Shown here: positions 35,248 through 43,771 of the stretch, piece by piece | Layout: each line of letters begins with the position of its first letter | Position numbering within the stretch: the first letter of the stretch is position 1 | From: Parvibaculum sp040390855 | Lineage (GTDB): Bacteria > Pseudomonadota > Alphaproteobacteria > Parvibaculales > Parvibaculaceae | Assembly: GCA_040390855.1 (NCBI GenBank) | Contig: JAZJXO010000011.1 | Coordinates: 14,615 to 78,614 of the forward strand | Direction of reading: 5' to 3' | DNA length: 64,000 nucleotides | Translations under genes and position numbers: made by a program | Notes under the pieces: model-generated | Databases searched by the model: none | Seen by the model: the letters and a program-made list of their open reading frames with translations, nothing else | What the model was told of the DNA's origin: nothing

Positions 35248-36648
35248 ATGGCAGACGCAACATATGATCTCATCGTTGTCGGTTCCGGTCCGGGCGGCTA
35301 TGTCGCTGCGATCCGTGCGAGCCAACTTGGTCTCAAAACAGCGATTGTCGAGCGCGACGCGCTGGGCGGCATCTGCCTCAATTGGGGATGCATTCCGACG
35401 AAGGCGCTGCTGCGTTCGGCCGAAATTTATTACATGATGCATCGGCTCGAAGAGTTTGGCCTTGCTGCTGACAATATCCGCTTTGATGCGAGCGCCATTG
35501 TCAAACGCAGTCGTCAGGTCGCAGGTCAGCTTTCGAACGGCGTTAATTTTCTGATGAAGAAAAACAAAGTCGATGTGATCGAAGGATCGGCGAAGCTCAA
35601 AGGGGCTGGCCGTATCTCTGTCGAAGGAAAATCAGGCACCGCAGATTATGCTGCGAAGAACATCATTCTGGCTACCGGCGCGCGCGCCCGCACATTGCCG
35701 GGTATTGAGCCGGACGGCAAACTGATCTGGACCTATCGTGAGGCAATGGTGCCGCCCGCCATGCCGAAATCGCTACTGGTCATCGGCTCCGGTGCTATCG
35801 GCATTGAGTTCGCGAGTTTTTACCGCGCCTTCGGTGTCGACGTGACCGTCGTGGAAGTGATGGATCGCATCCTGCCGGTGGAGGATAAAGAGATTTCAGA
35901 CTTTGCCCTCAAGGCATTCAAGAAACTCGGCATGAAACTGCTGACATCCGCCAAAGTCGAGAAGCTTGATAAAGGCGCTGATAATGTGACGGCGACGATT
36001 GCTCTGAAAGACGGCAAAACCGAAAAACTGACTGTTGACCGTGTTATTTCCGCCGTGGGCATCACCGGCAATGTCGAAGGACTCGGGCTGGAAGAGGCGG
36101 GCATCAAAGTTGACCGCGGCCATGTTGTCGTCAACGAATGGCTGGAGACGGGCATTAAGGGCGTGTACGCCATCGGCGATCTCGTCGGCGCACCGTGGCT
36201 GGCGCATAAGGCGAGCCATGAGGGTGTCATCGCGGTGGAACGCATTGCGGGCGTCAAGGGTCTTCATCCGCTGGATGCGACAAAAGTGCCGGGTTGCACC
36301 TATTCGTCGCCCCAGATCGCCAGCGTTGGACTGACCGAAGCCAAGGCGCGGGAGGCGGGATATGAGCTTAAAATCGGGCGGTTTCCCTTTATCGGCAATG
36401 GCAAGGCTATCGCGCTGGGTGAGCCGGAGGGCATGGTCAAGACCGTTTTCGACGCCAAAACAGGCGAACTTTTAGGGGCTCATATGATCGGCGCGGAGGT
36501 GACAGAACTCATCCAAGGCTATACGGTCGCGTGTTCTTTGGAGTCGACTGAAGCAGAACTGATGCACACGATTTTTCCGCACCCGACTTTGTCTGAGACG
36601 ATGCATGAATCTGTGCTGGCCGCCTATGGCCGTGCGCTTCACATTTAA
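35248..36648 (+). CDS. lpdA: Dihydrolipoyl dehydrogenase (E3)
   Basis: Reoxidises the lipoyl arms with NAD+. The start ATG at 35248 gives MADATYDLIVVGSGPGGYVA (FAD-binding) and 466 residues; a GTG at 35233 overlaps pdhC and is less likely. The redox disulfide is in GGICLNWGCIPTKALL, the NAD site is VIGSGAIGIEFASFY, and the C-terminal HPTLSETMHE supplies the catalytic His-Glu. It is the last gene of pdhABC-lpdA. Confidence 0.96.
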   Translation: MADATYDLIVVGSGPGGYVAAIRASQLGLKTAIVERDALGGICLNWGCIPTKALLRSAEIYYMMHRLEEFGLAADNIRFDASAIVKRSRQVAGQLSNGVNFLMKKNKVDVIEGSAKLKGAGRISVEGKSGTADYAAKNIILATGARARTLPGIEPDGKLIWTYREAMVPPAMPKSLLVIGSGAIGIEFASFYRAFGVDVTVVEVMDRILPVEDKEISDFALKAFKKLGMKLLTSAKVEKLDKGADNVTATIALKDGKTEKLTVDRVISAVGITGNVEGLGLEEAGIKVDRGHVVVNEWLETGIKGVYAIGDLVGAPWLAHKASHEGVIAVERIAGVKGLHPLDATKVPGCTYSSPQIASVGLTEAKAREAGYELKIGRFPFIGNGKAIALGEPEGMVKTVFDAKTGELLGAHMIGAEVTELIQGYTVACSLESTEAELMHTIFPHPTLSETMHESVLAAYGRALHI

Positions 36649-36661
36649 GAAATTGCCATAA

Positions 36662-37390
36662 ATGTACGAATTGATCTCTCTGCTCTCCAGCCCCGAAAAC
36701 TGGGCGAGCCTCATCACCCTGACTGTCCTGGAGATCGTTCTCGGCGTCGACAACATCATCTTCCTTGCCATTCTGGCGTCGCGCCTTCCCAAAGATAAGC
36801 AGAAGCTCGGTCGCCGTCTGGGCCTCGTTGCCGCGCTGGTCACGCGCCTTGGCCTGCTCTTCTCTGTTGCCTGGATTGTGACACTGAGCGAACCGATCAT
36901 CACGATTGCAGGTCTTGGCATTTCGTGGCGCGACATCATGCTGCTGGTTGGCGGGCTTTTCCTTATTGCGAAATCAACTTTGGAAATTCATGCCGAAGTC
37001 GAGGGCAAGCATGACAGCGAAGACGGTAACGTCGTCAAAGCCACGCTCTGGATGGTCGTCTGCCAGATCGCCATTATCGACATTGTGTTCTCGCTCGACA
37101 CTGTGATGACCGCCGTTGGCATGTCCGATCATTTCCCGATCATGGCTTTCGCCGTTCTTGCAGCCGTCGTCGTGATGATTTTCGCAGCCGAGCCTGTCGC
37201 GGCCTTTGTCGATAAACACCCGACGGTGAAAATGCTGGCACTGAGTTTCCTCATTCTGATCGGTGTTTCGCTTGTGGCGGATGCGTTGGATTTCCACATT
37301 CCCAAAGCCTATCTCTACTTTGCGGTCGCCTTCTCGATTGGCGTTGAGTCCCTCAATCTTTGGGCAAAAGGCCGCAAAAAGGTAAGCTAG
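36662..37390 (+). CDS. TerC family integral membrane protein
   Basis: A 242-residue protein with about seven membrane helices. It has the acidic intramembrane motifs of the TerC/YoaE family, LEIVLGVDNIIFLA (about 20-33) and IDIVFSLDTVMTAVGM (about 138-153). Family members move metal ions such as manganese. It begins 13 bases after lpdA and may be read with it. Confidence 0.9.
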   Translation: MYELISLLSSPENWASLITLTVLEIVLGVDNIIFLAILASRLPKDKQKLGRRLGLVAALVTRLGLLFSVAWIVTLSEPIITIAGLGISWRDIMLLVGGLFLIAKSTLEIHAEVEGKHDSEDGNVVKATLWMVVCQIAIIDIVFSLDTVMTAVGMSDHFPIMAFAVLAAVVVMIFAAEPVAAFVDKHPTVKMLALSFLILIGVSLVADALDFHIPKAYLYFAVAFSIGVESLNLWAKGRKKVS

Positions 37391-37453
37391 CAATTTGTAG
37401 GCGTAAGATTTCATTAACACCACCTGCCTCATAGTTAGGCAGGTGGAGGGCAC

Positions 37454-37954
37454 ATGTTGACAGACCTTGGACCGCAGAAAACTGCGAGCGAAGTTGACTA
37501 CGACGTAACGGAAGTTGCTGCGCCGTCGCATCCCAAAAACCAGATGTTGCTTGCCTACTGGAAAAGCAATGCGGATGCGGTCGGCCTCGTCTGGAGGCGT
37601 GACATTGATCCGTCGAAGCTGAAATCCGTCCTTGGCGGGTTGTTTATTGTCGAGCCGGTTGATGGTGGATGCGATCTTCTCTATCGTCTGGTCGGCTCGC
37701 AAAATGAACGTCGCCTGGGTATGCGCTTCATGGGACGGCGTTTCACCGAATGTTATTCGGCCGACATGGCCGCCGACCAGATCGTCTTTCACAACCATCT
37801 GTTTGCAACTGGAACACCCGCCTTCCTCAGCGGACGGTTTCTTGGCATCGACCTCGAATATGTCAAATTCGAAGCGAGCTACCTGCCAGTTCGCAACAAT
37901 GATGGCGGGCACCAGATGGTCGGCGGCCTCTACGATCTGGCGGAACAGGACTAA
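37454..37954 (+). CDS. PAS_5-type PAS domain protein
   Basis: A 166-residue soluble protein with a single PAS domain of the alphaproteobacterial PAS_5 type. Visible features are LLAYWKSNADAVGLVWRRDIDPSKLKSVLGGLFIVE (in parts, residues about 32-68), YRLVGSQNERRLGMRFMGRRFTE and a C-terminal SYLPVRNNDGG. No output domain is present. Such proteins are common in this class; their signal is mostly unknown. Confidence 0.8.
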   Translation: MLTDLGPQKTASEVDYDVTEVAAPSHPKNQMLLAYWKSNADAVGLVWRRDIDPSKLKSVLGGLFIVEPVDGGCDLLYRLVGSQNERRLGMRFMGRRFTECYSADMAADQIVFHNHLFATGTPAFLSGRFLGIDLEYVKFEASYLPVRNNDGGHQMVGGLYDLAEQD

Positions 37955-38056
37955 AACGACAAGCCGCATGGCCGGACGAGCCGTGATATTTGCTTGAATC
38001 GCACAGACGGTTTATCCATTTAAGATAGACAAGCGAGAGGCGCGGGCGAGAGACCT

Positions 38057-39013
38057 ATGGCCACGATCATCGACACATTGAACGCGAAGCCGCGACATCC
38101 GGAAAAGGTGCATCGGCCCGACACGCCGATTCTGCGCAAGCCCGACTGGATCCGTGTCAAAGCGCCGGGCTCCCCTGTCTATACCGAAACCAAAAAAATC
38201 GTCCGTGACAATAATCTTGTGACCGTTTGCGAAGAGGCGGGCTGCCCCAATATCGGCGAGTGCTGGTCGCAAAAACACGCGACCATGATGATTATGGGCG
38301 ACACCTGCACACGCGCCTGTTCGTTTTGCAATGTCAAGACCGGATTGCCCGGTCCGCTCGATCCGCATGAGCCGGAAAATGTCGGACAGGCCATTGCCAA
38401 ACTCGGCTTGCGCCATGTCGTCATCACATCGGTTGACCGCGACGATCTCGTCGACGGCGGTGCGCAGCATTTTGTGGAAGTGATTCACTCCATACGTCGT
38501 CTGTCGCCCGGAACGACGATTGAAATTCTGACGCCCGACTTCCTGCGCAAAGACGGTGCACTGGAAAAAGTCGTGGCGGCGCGTCCCGATGTGTTCAATC
38601 ACAATCTCGAAACTGTGCCGCGCCTCTATCTCAATATCCGCCCTGGCGCCCGCTATTTCCATTCGCTGCGTTTGCTTCAATGCGTGAAGGAACTCGATCC
38701 GACGATCTTCACAAAGTCCGGCATCATGGTCGGTCTCGGAGAGGCCCGTGAAGAGGTGTTGCAAGTGATGGACGATATGCGCTCTGCCCATATTGACTTC
38801 CTCACCATTGGCCAATATCTGCAACCCTCGCGCAAACATGCGGCGGTGGATCGCTTTGTGACGCCTGACGAATTCAAATCCTATGAAACCGTTGCGCGCA
38901 CCAAAGGCTTTCTGCTCGTCTCGTCAAGCCCGCTGACGCGTTCGTCCTATCATGCGGATGCGGACTTCGCGAAGCTGCGTGATGCGCGCCATGCGCAGCT
39001 TGTACGCGGCTGA
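38057..39013 (+). CDS. lipA: Lipoyl synthase
   Basis: Radical SAM enzyme that inserts two sulfurs into octanoyl groups on the lipoyl domains, such as those of PdhB and PdhC encoded just upstream. The 318-residue protein has the auxiliary cluster motif CEEAGCPNIGECW (about 56-68), the radical SAM motif CTRACSFCNVKTG (about 84-96) and the C-terminal SSPLTRSSYHAD with the serine ligand. A Coq10-like gene follows after two bases. Confidence 0.97.
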   Translation: MATIIDTLNAKPRHPEKVHRPDTPILRKPDWIRVKAPGSPVYTETKKIVRDNNLVTVCEEAGCPNIGECWSQKHATMMIMGDTCTRACSFCNVKTGLPGPLDPHEPENVGQAIAKLGLRHVVITSVDRDDLVDGGAQHFVEVIHSIRRLSPGTTIEILTPDFLRKDGALEKVVAARPDVFNHNLETVPRLYLNIRPGARYFHSLRLLQCVKELDPTIFTKSGIMVGLGEAREEVLQVMDDMRSAHIDFLTIGQYLQPSRKHAAVDRFVTPDEFKSYETVARTKGFLLVSSSPLTRSSYHADADFAKLRDARHAQLVRG

Positions 39014-39015
39014 CC

Positions 39016-39504
39016 ATGGCGGCCACTCAGCAAATACGCGATGTGCCTTTCGCGGCCGGTGACATTTTCGCGCTCGTCGCGGGCATCGAACATTATCCCG
39101 ACTTTCTTCCGTGGTGTGCGGCATGTCGTATTCGCAAGCGGGAGACCGAAGGCGACAACGAAGTGCTTACAGCCGATATGATCGTTGCTTACAAAATGTT
39201 CCGTGAGCAGTTCACAAGCCGCGTGTCGCTCAACAAGGCAGAACATCTGATCAACGTGAACTATGTGCAGGGGCCGTTCAAATATCTCACGAACAAGTGG
39301 CAATTTGAAACGCTCGCCGACGGTGGCTGCCGCATTCACTTCTATATCGACTTTGAATTTCGCAGCCTGATTCTTCAGAAGATGATGAACGGCGTGTTCG
39401 CCAAAGCCTTCTCACGCATGATGCAGGCCTTCATTGAAGAAGCGGAAAAGCGCTTCCAAAAAGTGTCGAACAACCCGTTAGCTCCAGCCGCGCAGTTTGA
39501 ATAG
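39016..39504 (+). CDS. Coq10/RatA family polyketide cyclase-like protein
   Basis: A 162-residue START-like protein: FALVAGIEHYPDFLPWCAACRI (residues about 16-37) and a C-terminal helix with MQAFIEEAEKRFQK. Relatives bind ubiquinone (Coq10) or were named RatA. It is coupled to lipA (two-base gap), the common arrangement in this class. Its 3' end overlaps the convergent corA by 27 bases. Confidence 0.88.
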   Translation: MAATQQIRDVPFAAGDIFALVAGIEHYPDFLPWCAACRIRKRETEGDNEVLTADMIVAYKMFREQFTSRVSLNKAEHLINVNYVQGPFKYLTNKWQFETLADGGCRIHFYIDFEFRSLILQKMMNGVFAKAFSRMMQAFIEEAEKRFQKVSNNPLAPAAQFE

Positions 39505-40473
39505 GACGAGCGGGATAATCGCGCTCAGGGCGATGAGGCCGAGACCCCACGGGTAACCCCAGGCCCAGTCAAGCTCCGGCATGTATTTGAAGTTCATGCC
39601 ATACATGCTGGCGATGAGTGTTGGCGGAATGCCGACAACGGACACAATCGTCAAAATACGGAACGTGTTGTTCTGTTCGATGCTGATAAGGCCGAGAGTT
39701 GCATCGAGGAGCAGCTGCACTTTGGTACTGAGGTGGCCGACATAATCATTCAGTGAAATTGCGTCATCGCGCAGCGTTTTGAGAAACGGTTTGACCTCCT
39801 GCGGCGTCCATTCATCTGCCAGCCCCGTCATGTAGGCAACCATGCGATTGACACTGAGCAGGCTGTCACGGATCGTCGAAGCGAGGTCGCCTGCGCGCCC
39901 GATGCGGCGAAGGATGACGCGCATGTCGGCATTCTCTCTGCCAAGTTTGCGTTTCTTGTCATGCGGCAAAGTATCGGTGCGGAATGTCCGGCGCGAGAGG
40001 ATAGCAAGATCGTCACCGACATGTTCGAGAATATCGGCCATGCGGTCGATAATTGCGTCGAGCAAGCCGACGAAGACACCGGCGCTCGAATTATGGCAGA
40101 CGTTTTCGCGCGGCAGACGTTTGGCAAAGGTGGTGAAGGCAACGAAGTCGGCATAGCGGATCGAGATCAGAAGATTGCGCGTCAGAATAAAACCGACGGG
40201 CGAGACCTCCGGCATATTGGTGTCGGATTTGGAGATCAAAGGTGCGCTCATAAAGAGGGCATGGTTCTCGGTATAGAGGCGACTTGATGTTTCGATTTCG
40301 CGCAGGTCTTCAAGAGTCGGCAGCGAAAGCGAAACGAGCCGCTCGACGAACGCCCGTTCATCGGCTGTCGGATCAAACATATCAATCCAGACGACGCCTG
40401 CCGGGAGCGAGCTTGCACTCAGGTCTGTCAGGGCCTCGTCATCGGGATGCGCTCTGTCGCGGAAATAGATCAC
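39478..40473 (-). CDS. CorA-type magnesium transporter
   Basis: A 331-residue CorA family channel: a large cytoplasmic N-terminal domain with a long helix, then two C-terminal membrane helices. The signature YGMNFKYMPELDWAWG has the GMN motif at the end of the first helix. It overlaps the 3' end of the convergent Coq10-like gene. The glyoxalase gene lies six bases upstream on the same strand. Confidence 0.93.
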   Translation of the reverse strand: MIYFRDRAHPDDEALTDLSASSLPAGVVWIDMFDPTADERAFVERLVSLSLPTLEDLREIETSSRLYTENHALFMSAPLISKSDTNMPEVSPVGFILTRNLLISIRYADFVAFTTFAKRLPRENVCHNSSAGVFVGLLDAIIDRMADILEHVGDDLAILSRRTFRTDTLPHDKKRKLGRENADMRVILRRIGRAGDLASTIRDSLLSVNRMVAYMTGLADEWTPQEVKPFLKTLRDDAISLNDYVGHLSTKVQLLLDATLGLISIEQNNTFRILTIVSVVGIPPTLIASMYGMNFKYMPELDWAWGYPWGLGLIALSAIIPLVLFKLRGWS

Positions 40474-40479
40474 GTAGGA

Positions 40480-40899
40480 TCACCAATGTCCGATATTGGG
40501 CATCGACGCCCATGGTTCCTGAACGGGAAGCGATTTTCCCTTTTGCAAAAGTTCGATCGACACATTGTCCGGTGAACGGACAAAGGCCATGCGACCGTCA
40601 CGCGGCGGGCGGTTGATGGTAATGCCGCCTTTCATCAGCCGGTCGCAAAAGGCGTAAATGTCGTCGACCTCATAAGCCAGATGACCGAAGTTGCGACCTT
40701 CTCCAAGCTCTTCCGGATCCCAGTTATGCGTCAACTCGATCTGCGCGTCGGCCTGGCCGGGCGGGGCCAGAAAGACGAGGGAGAAACGACCTGCCTCAAC
40801 ATCGACCTGATGCAGTTTTTCAAGTCCGAGTTTGTCGCAATAGAAATCCAGAGATTTTGCTAGGTCGTTCACTCGAATCATAGTGTGCAGATATTTCAT
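40480..40899 (-). CDS. gloA: Lactoylglutathione lyase (glyoxalase I)
   Basis: Converts the methylglyoxal-glutathione adduct to lactoylglutathione. The 139-residue protein has the metal ligands and family motifs: MIRVNDLAKSLDFYCDKLGL (first His ligand nearby at LHTMIRV), ELTHNWDPEEL, GHLAYEVDDIYAFCDRL and VSIELLQKG (the Glu ligand). It precedes corA on the same strand. Confidence 0.92.
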   Translation of the reverse strand: MKYLHTMIRVNDLAKSLDFYCDKLGLEKLHQVDVEAGRFSLVFLAPPGQADAQIELTHNWDPEELGEGRNFGHLAYEVDDIYAFCDRLMKGGITINRPPRDGRMAFVRSPDNVSIELLQKGKSLPVQEPWASMPNIGHW

Positions 40900-40980
40900 A
40901 TTCGCCTCATGTGTTTCGGGGCATGATCAACCAAACAGTGAGGCGCGTCAAAGCGAGCTTTTCTATCGGAGGATCGGGCC

Positions 40981-41721
40981 ATGTCGAGCAGCATTGAACA
41001 AGAGATCGGACAGGCAACCAGCATAGTTGTTTTTACCGGTGCGGGGATTAGCACGGAGTCCGGCATACCGGATTTTCGCTCACCCGGCGGTTTGTGGACG
41101 AAAATGGCGCCGATCAATTTTGATGACTTTCTGAGGTCGCCGGAGTTGCGGCGTGAAGCATGGCGGCGCAAGTTCGAGATCGACAAGACCATGATCAGCG
41201 CCGAGCCGAACAAAGGCCATATAGCCATTGCCAAGCTGGTGGATATGGGCAAGGTCAGTCATGTCATTACCCAGAACATCGATAACCTGCATCAGAGTTC
41301 CGGTGTGCCACCGGAGAAGGTGATCGAGCTGCATGGCAACGGCACTTTCGCCAAATGTCTTGATTGTGGGACGCGGCATGAACTCACCGAAGTTCGAGCC
41401 ATGTTCGATGCGCAGGACGGACCGCCGACCTGCAAATGGTGTAACGGCATGGTGAAGTCGGCGACGGTCTCCTTCGGACAGGCGATGCCGGAACATGAGA
41501 TGAGACGCGCGCAGGAGGCGACACTCGCCTGCGATCTCTTTATCGCTATCGGGTCATCCTTGCAGGTTTATCCGGCGGCGGGCTTTCCGATTATCGCCAA
41601 GCGCAACGGCGCGAGGCTTGTCATTCTCAATCGCGAACCGACGGAGCTTGATGAAATCGCCGACCTTGTGATCCATGCCGAAATCGGCGCGACGCTCGCA
41701 CCTCTTGTGCGGCTGAACTAA
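40981..41721 (+). CDS. NAD-dependent protein deacylase, sirtuin family
   Basis: A 246-residue Sir2 family enzyme. It has the NAD motifs GAGISTESGIPDFR (20-33) and TQNIDNLH (97-104) and the catalytic His118 in ELHGNG. A zinc site is formed by Cys126, Cys129, Cys151 and Cys154. IGSSLQVYPAAG follows. The class (deacetylase or desuccinylase) cannot be settled; the Tyr/Arg pair of class III desuccinylases is not evident. It is divergent from gloA. Confidence 0.94.
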   Translation: MSSSIEQEIGQATSIVVFTGAGISTESGIPDFRSPGGLWTKMAPINFDDFLRSPELRREAWRRKFEIDKTMISAEPNKGHIAIAKLVDMGKVSHVITQNIDNLHQSSGVPPEKVIELHGNGTFAKCLDCGTRHELTEVRAMFDAQDGPPTCKWCNGMVKSATVSFGQAMPEHEMRRAQEATLACDLFIAIGSSLQVYPAAGFPIIAKRNGARLVILNREPTELDEIADLVIHAEIGATLAPLVRLN

Positions 41722-41934
41722 ACAAAAACGAAGCGACCAATGGAGAACAGAGTGCCGGAATAATCAACGTCGTGGTTGTGTTTGTTCAACCTGCAGAAAC
41801 GAAATGACATGCGTATTGCCTGCGTCTGCTCATGCGACGGATCTGGTGGTATGTGATGTGGTGCATGAGGGCTCAAAACAGATATTCAGTATACAGAGTA
41901 GTGTGGCATTTTCGGTATGATTCTGGCTGCTCAC

Positions 41935-42107
41935 AAAAGCGAGGATAGGCTCTTTATCCATCAAAACGGAGGCTCGGATTTCGAGCGATTCTTGCAAGAG
42001 ATTGATGGTTTCCATGTCGAGATCGTGGGTTTTTCGTTGAATGGTTTCGAGGGTGCGGGCGAAAGAGAAATAATCAGGCGGGGATAGGGATTTTGTTCCA
42101 GTTTATG
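41935..42107 (-). pseudogene. Copy 2 of the dispersed KSLSPPDYFS gene family
   Basis: The reverse complement aligns with 1782-1953 over about 172 bases. This copy has an uninterrupted reading through KSLSPPDYFSFARTLETIQR to LMDKEPILAF and continues to about 41830. No start codon with a ribosome site precedes it (a TAA stands just upstream), so it is a fragment or a decayed gene. A Met inside (METINLL) could start a 61-residue protein, which I judge unlikely. Confidence 0.55.
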
Positions 42108-42165
42108 ATTGTAATTCAATCGCCCCATCGCCACATGTAAATAGTCCCCATTGGAGAATGCAGTT

Positions 42166-42360
42166 ATGGCCGATGACAGTGCTTATGCCTTGAGCCGCGC
42201 TTATGCCGGCGGGTGGACGGCGGCGAAGAAGAATTTCTCAGACAGCGCCAAGGGCGCAGTTAATCCGTACCCTGAAGGTGATGAACATGCACGCTGGGCA
42301 GCAGGATATGCCGAGGCGCTGGCGAGTGTTGCGAGCGTGAAAGATGCAAGATTTGATTAA
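42166..42360 (+). CDS. Ribosome modulation factor-like small protein
   Basis: A 64-residue protein, MADDSAYALSRAYAGGWTAA, followed by VNPYPEGDEHARWAAGYAEA. The spacing of the AYAGGW, NPYP and WAAGY elements matches the Rmf family, whose members bind ribosomes and promote dimerisation in stationary phase or are related CrpP-like proteins. I chose the ATG at 42166 (GGAG nine bases upstream). It stands alone between the sirtuin and the cold-shock genes. Confidence 0.6.
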   Translation: MADDSAYALSRAYAGGWTAAKKNFSDSAKGAVNPYPEGDEHARWAAGYAEALASVASVKDARFD

Positions 42361-42420
42361 GGGGCTGGAAGCAGACCCCCCCCGACCTTTTTCCAGGAGG
42401 AGAGACGGAAGAAAAACAGA

Positions 42421-42458
42421 CAAAGAAAAACCCGGCATGGATTGCTCCAGCCGGGTTT
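42421..42458 (-). terminator. Terminator of the first cold-shock gene
   Basis: AAACCCGGC (42428-42436) pairs with GCCGGGTTT (42450-42458). On the minus strand the stem is followed by a T-rich tail. Confidence 0.85.
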
Positions 42459-42491
42459 GACTTTTTAAGGCTGGATCAGCCCAAGCTCAGA

Positions 42492-42698
42492 TCAAAGGAT
42501 CTGGAGATTGGCGGCTGAGGTCTTGCCTTTTTCTGTGACGAGTTCATACGAAAGCTTCTGGCCTTCGTTGAGGTTCGACAGACCAGCGCGTTCAACGGCT
42601 GAGATGTGGACGAAAACGTCCGCACCGCCATTGTCCGGCTGAATGAAGCCGAAGCCCTTTTGGCTGTTGAACCACTTTACTGCGCCATTATTGGCCAT
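42492..42698 (-). CDS. Cold-shock protein, tandem copy A
   Basis: A 68-residue single cold-shock domain protein with RNP1 (KGFGFIQ) and RNP2 (DVFVHIS). Such proteins bind single-stranded RNA and DNA as RNA chaperones. It differs from copy B (42998-43204) at very few residues. It has the same order of leader, gene and terminator, so the unit of about 500 bp was duplicated. Confidence 0.95.
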   Translation of the reverse strand: MANNGAVKWFNSQKGFGFIQPDNGGADVFVHISAVERAGLSNLNEGQKLSYELVTEKGKTSAANLQIL

Positions 42699-42773
42699 GA
42701 GATATTTCCTAAAGAAGATAAAGAACGTGCTCCGACATCGGAGGACGGTCACTAACACTTGAAGCAAGGATGG

Positions 42774-42836
42774 GCCCGGCGCTCGATCTTGCGATCATGG
42801 GAGCGGAGAGAGCATGCCGAACCGAAACGAAATGAC
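42774..42836 (-). promoter_or_regulatory. Conserved 5' leader block of cold-shock copy A
   Basis: This 63-base block, 76 bases upstream of the gene, is nearly identical to 43279-43343 before copy B, while the sequence between block and gene is not. On the transcript it contains GATC-GCAA-GATC, a stem with a GNRA tetraloop (42785-42796). It is probably a 5' leader element of the kind that regulates cold-shock mRNAs. Confidence 0.6.
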
Positions 42837-42924
42837 GCTGCCATAAGGGGGGCAGGCGCGTCAAATAGCAAGCATCAAATGACCGCTGCGTAAAAGCAGG
42901 CGGAAAACCTTGGTATTTGGGGCA

Positions 42925-42960
42925 AAGAAAAACCCGGTACAGAGCACTCTGTACCGGGTT
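42925..42960 (-). terminator. Terminator of the second cold-shock gene
   Basis: A nearly perfect 13-14 bp inverted repeat, AACCCGGTACAGAG and its complement (42931-42960), with a T-rich tail on the minus strand. Confidence 0.88.
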
Positions 42961-42997
42961 CAACTTTGAAAAGGCTATACCAGCCCAAGTTCAGAAT

Positions 42998-43204
42998 TCA
43001 GAGAACCTGAAGATTGGCAGCCGATGTCTTGCCCTTTTCCGTGACCAGTTCATACGAAAGCTTCTGGCCTTCGTTGAGGTTGGAAAGGCCCGCACGTTCA
43101 ACGGCCGAGATGTGAACGAACACGTCCGCACCACCGTTGTCCGGCTGAATGAAGCCATAGCCTTTTTGGCTGTTGAACCATTTAACCGCGCCCTTGTTGG
43201 ACAT
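42998..43204 (-). CDS. Cold-shock protein, tandem copy B
   Basis: A 68-residue cold-shock domain protein with KGYGFIQ (RNP1) and DVFVHIS (RNP2). It is almost identical to copy A; most base differences are silent. A TAAGGAGA-type ribosome site precedes the start. The duplicate probably gives gene dosage or separate regulation. Confidence 0.95.
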   Translation of the reverse strand: MSNKGAVKWFNSQKGYGFIQPDNGGADVFVHISAVERAGLSNLNEGQKLSYELVTEKGKTSAANLQVL

Positions 43205-43278
43205 GGTGTCTCCTTAGATCATGAGTTTCCGCCCTGCGTCATCGCAGGGCGCGTCAAACTTCACTTAGAGTAGGGATA

Positions 43279-43343
43279 GCCCGGCGCTCGATCTTGCGAT
43301 CATAGTGAGCGTAGAGAGCAATGCCGAACCGAAACGAATTGAC
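43279..43343 (-). promoter_or_regulatory. Conserved 5' leader block of cold-shock copy B
   Basis: Nearly identical to 42774-42836, with the same GATC-GCAA-GATC hairpin (43290-43301). It lies about 75 bases upstream of the start, the same distance as in copy A. Confidence 0.6.
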
Positions 43344-43543
43344 ATCTTCAATAAGTGGGTGTTTGGAACAAAAATGCAAGAAAAAATGGCCATCCGTCCA
43401 GATTTGGCGGTTTTTCGCGGGGTTTTTAGGGGTATTAATAGGGCCAATTACTGCCGTTTTTTGAAAAAAAGCAGCTCTCCGGCGTCAACCGGCGGTCAAA
43501 ACCCGAGCGGATCGTTCAGGGGCGGGAGGCAGAGGGTAAATCG

Positions 43544-43744
43544 TCAGCGGCCAAAGAAAATGATCAGAACGGTCATGCCGATGATGAGGGCTGTGCCCCA
43601 GACCCAAGGCGAGTATCCCTGCCCGAGTTCCTCGTCGGGAAGCATCGGCACACCTGTCGGGGCGATAGCATCCTGATCAGGTGACTTGCCGAAGTCGGCT
43701 AGGCCGTCATCATTTTTGCTGCTGTCTTTGTCGGTCGTGTCCAT
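43544..43744 (-). CDS. Small single-helix membrane protein downstream of the antiporter cluster
   Basis: A 66-residue protein from the ATG at 43744 (GGGAG eight bases upstream). The N-terminal two thirds is acidic and disordered-looking, and a C-terminal membrane helix spans about 46-64 (WVWGTALIIGMTVLIIFF). It begins 28 bases after the last antiporter gene on the same strand, so it may belong to that operon. I do not recognise a family. Confidence 0.65.
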   Translation of the reverse strand: MDTTDKDSSKNDDGLADFGKSPDQDAIAPTGVPMLPDEELGQGYSPWVWGTALIIGMTVLIIFFGR

Positions 43745-43771
43745 TGAGGCGACTCCCTTCATGCGCTGAAC

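Noticed and set aside
41830..42015. 61-codon gene starting METINLL on the - strand
   Set aside because: It is the 3' part of repeat copy 2; no ribosome site precedes the Met and the coding similarity continues upstream of it.
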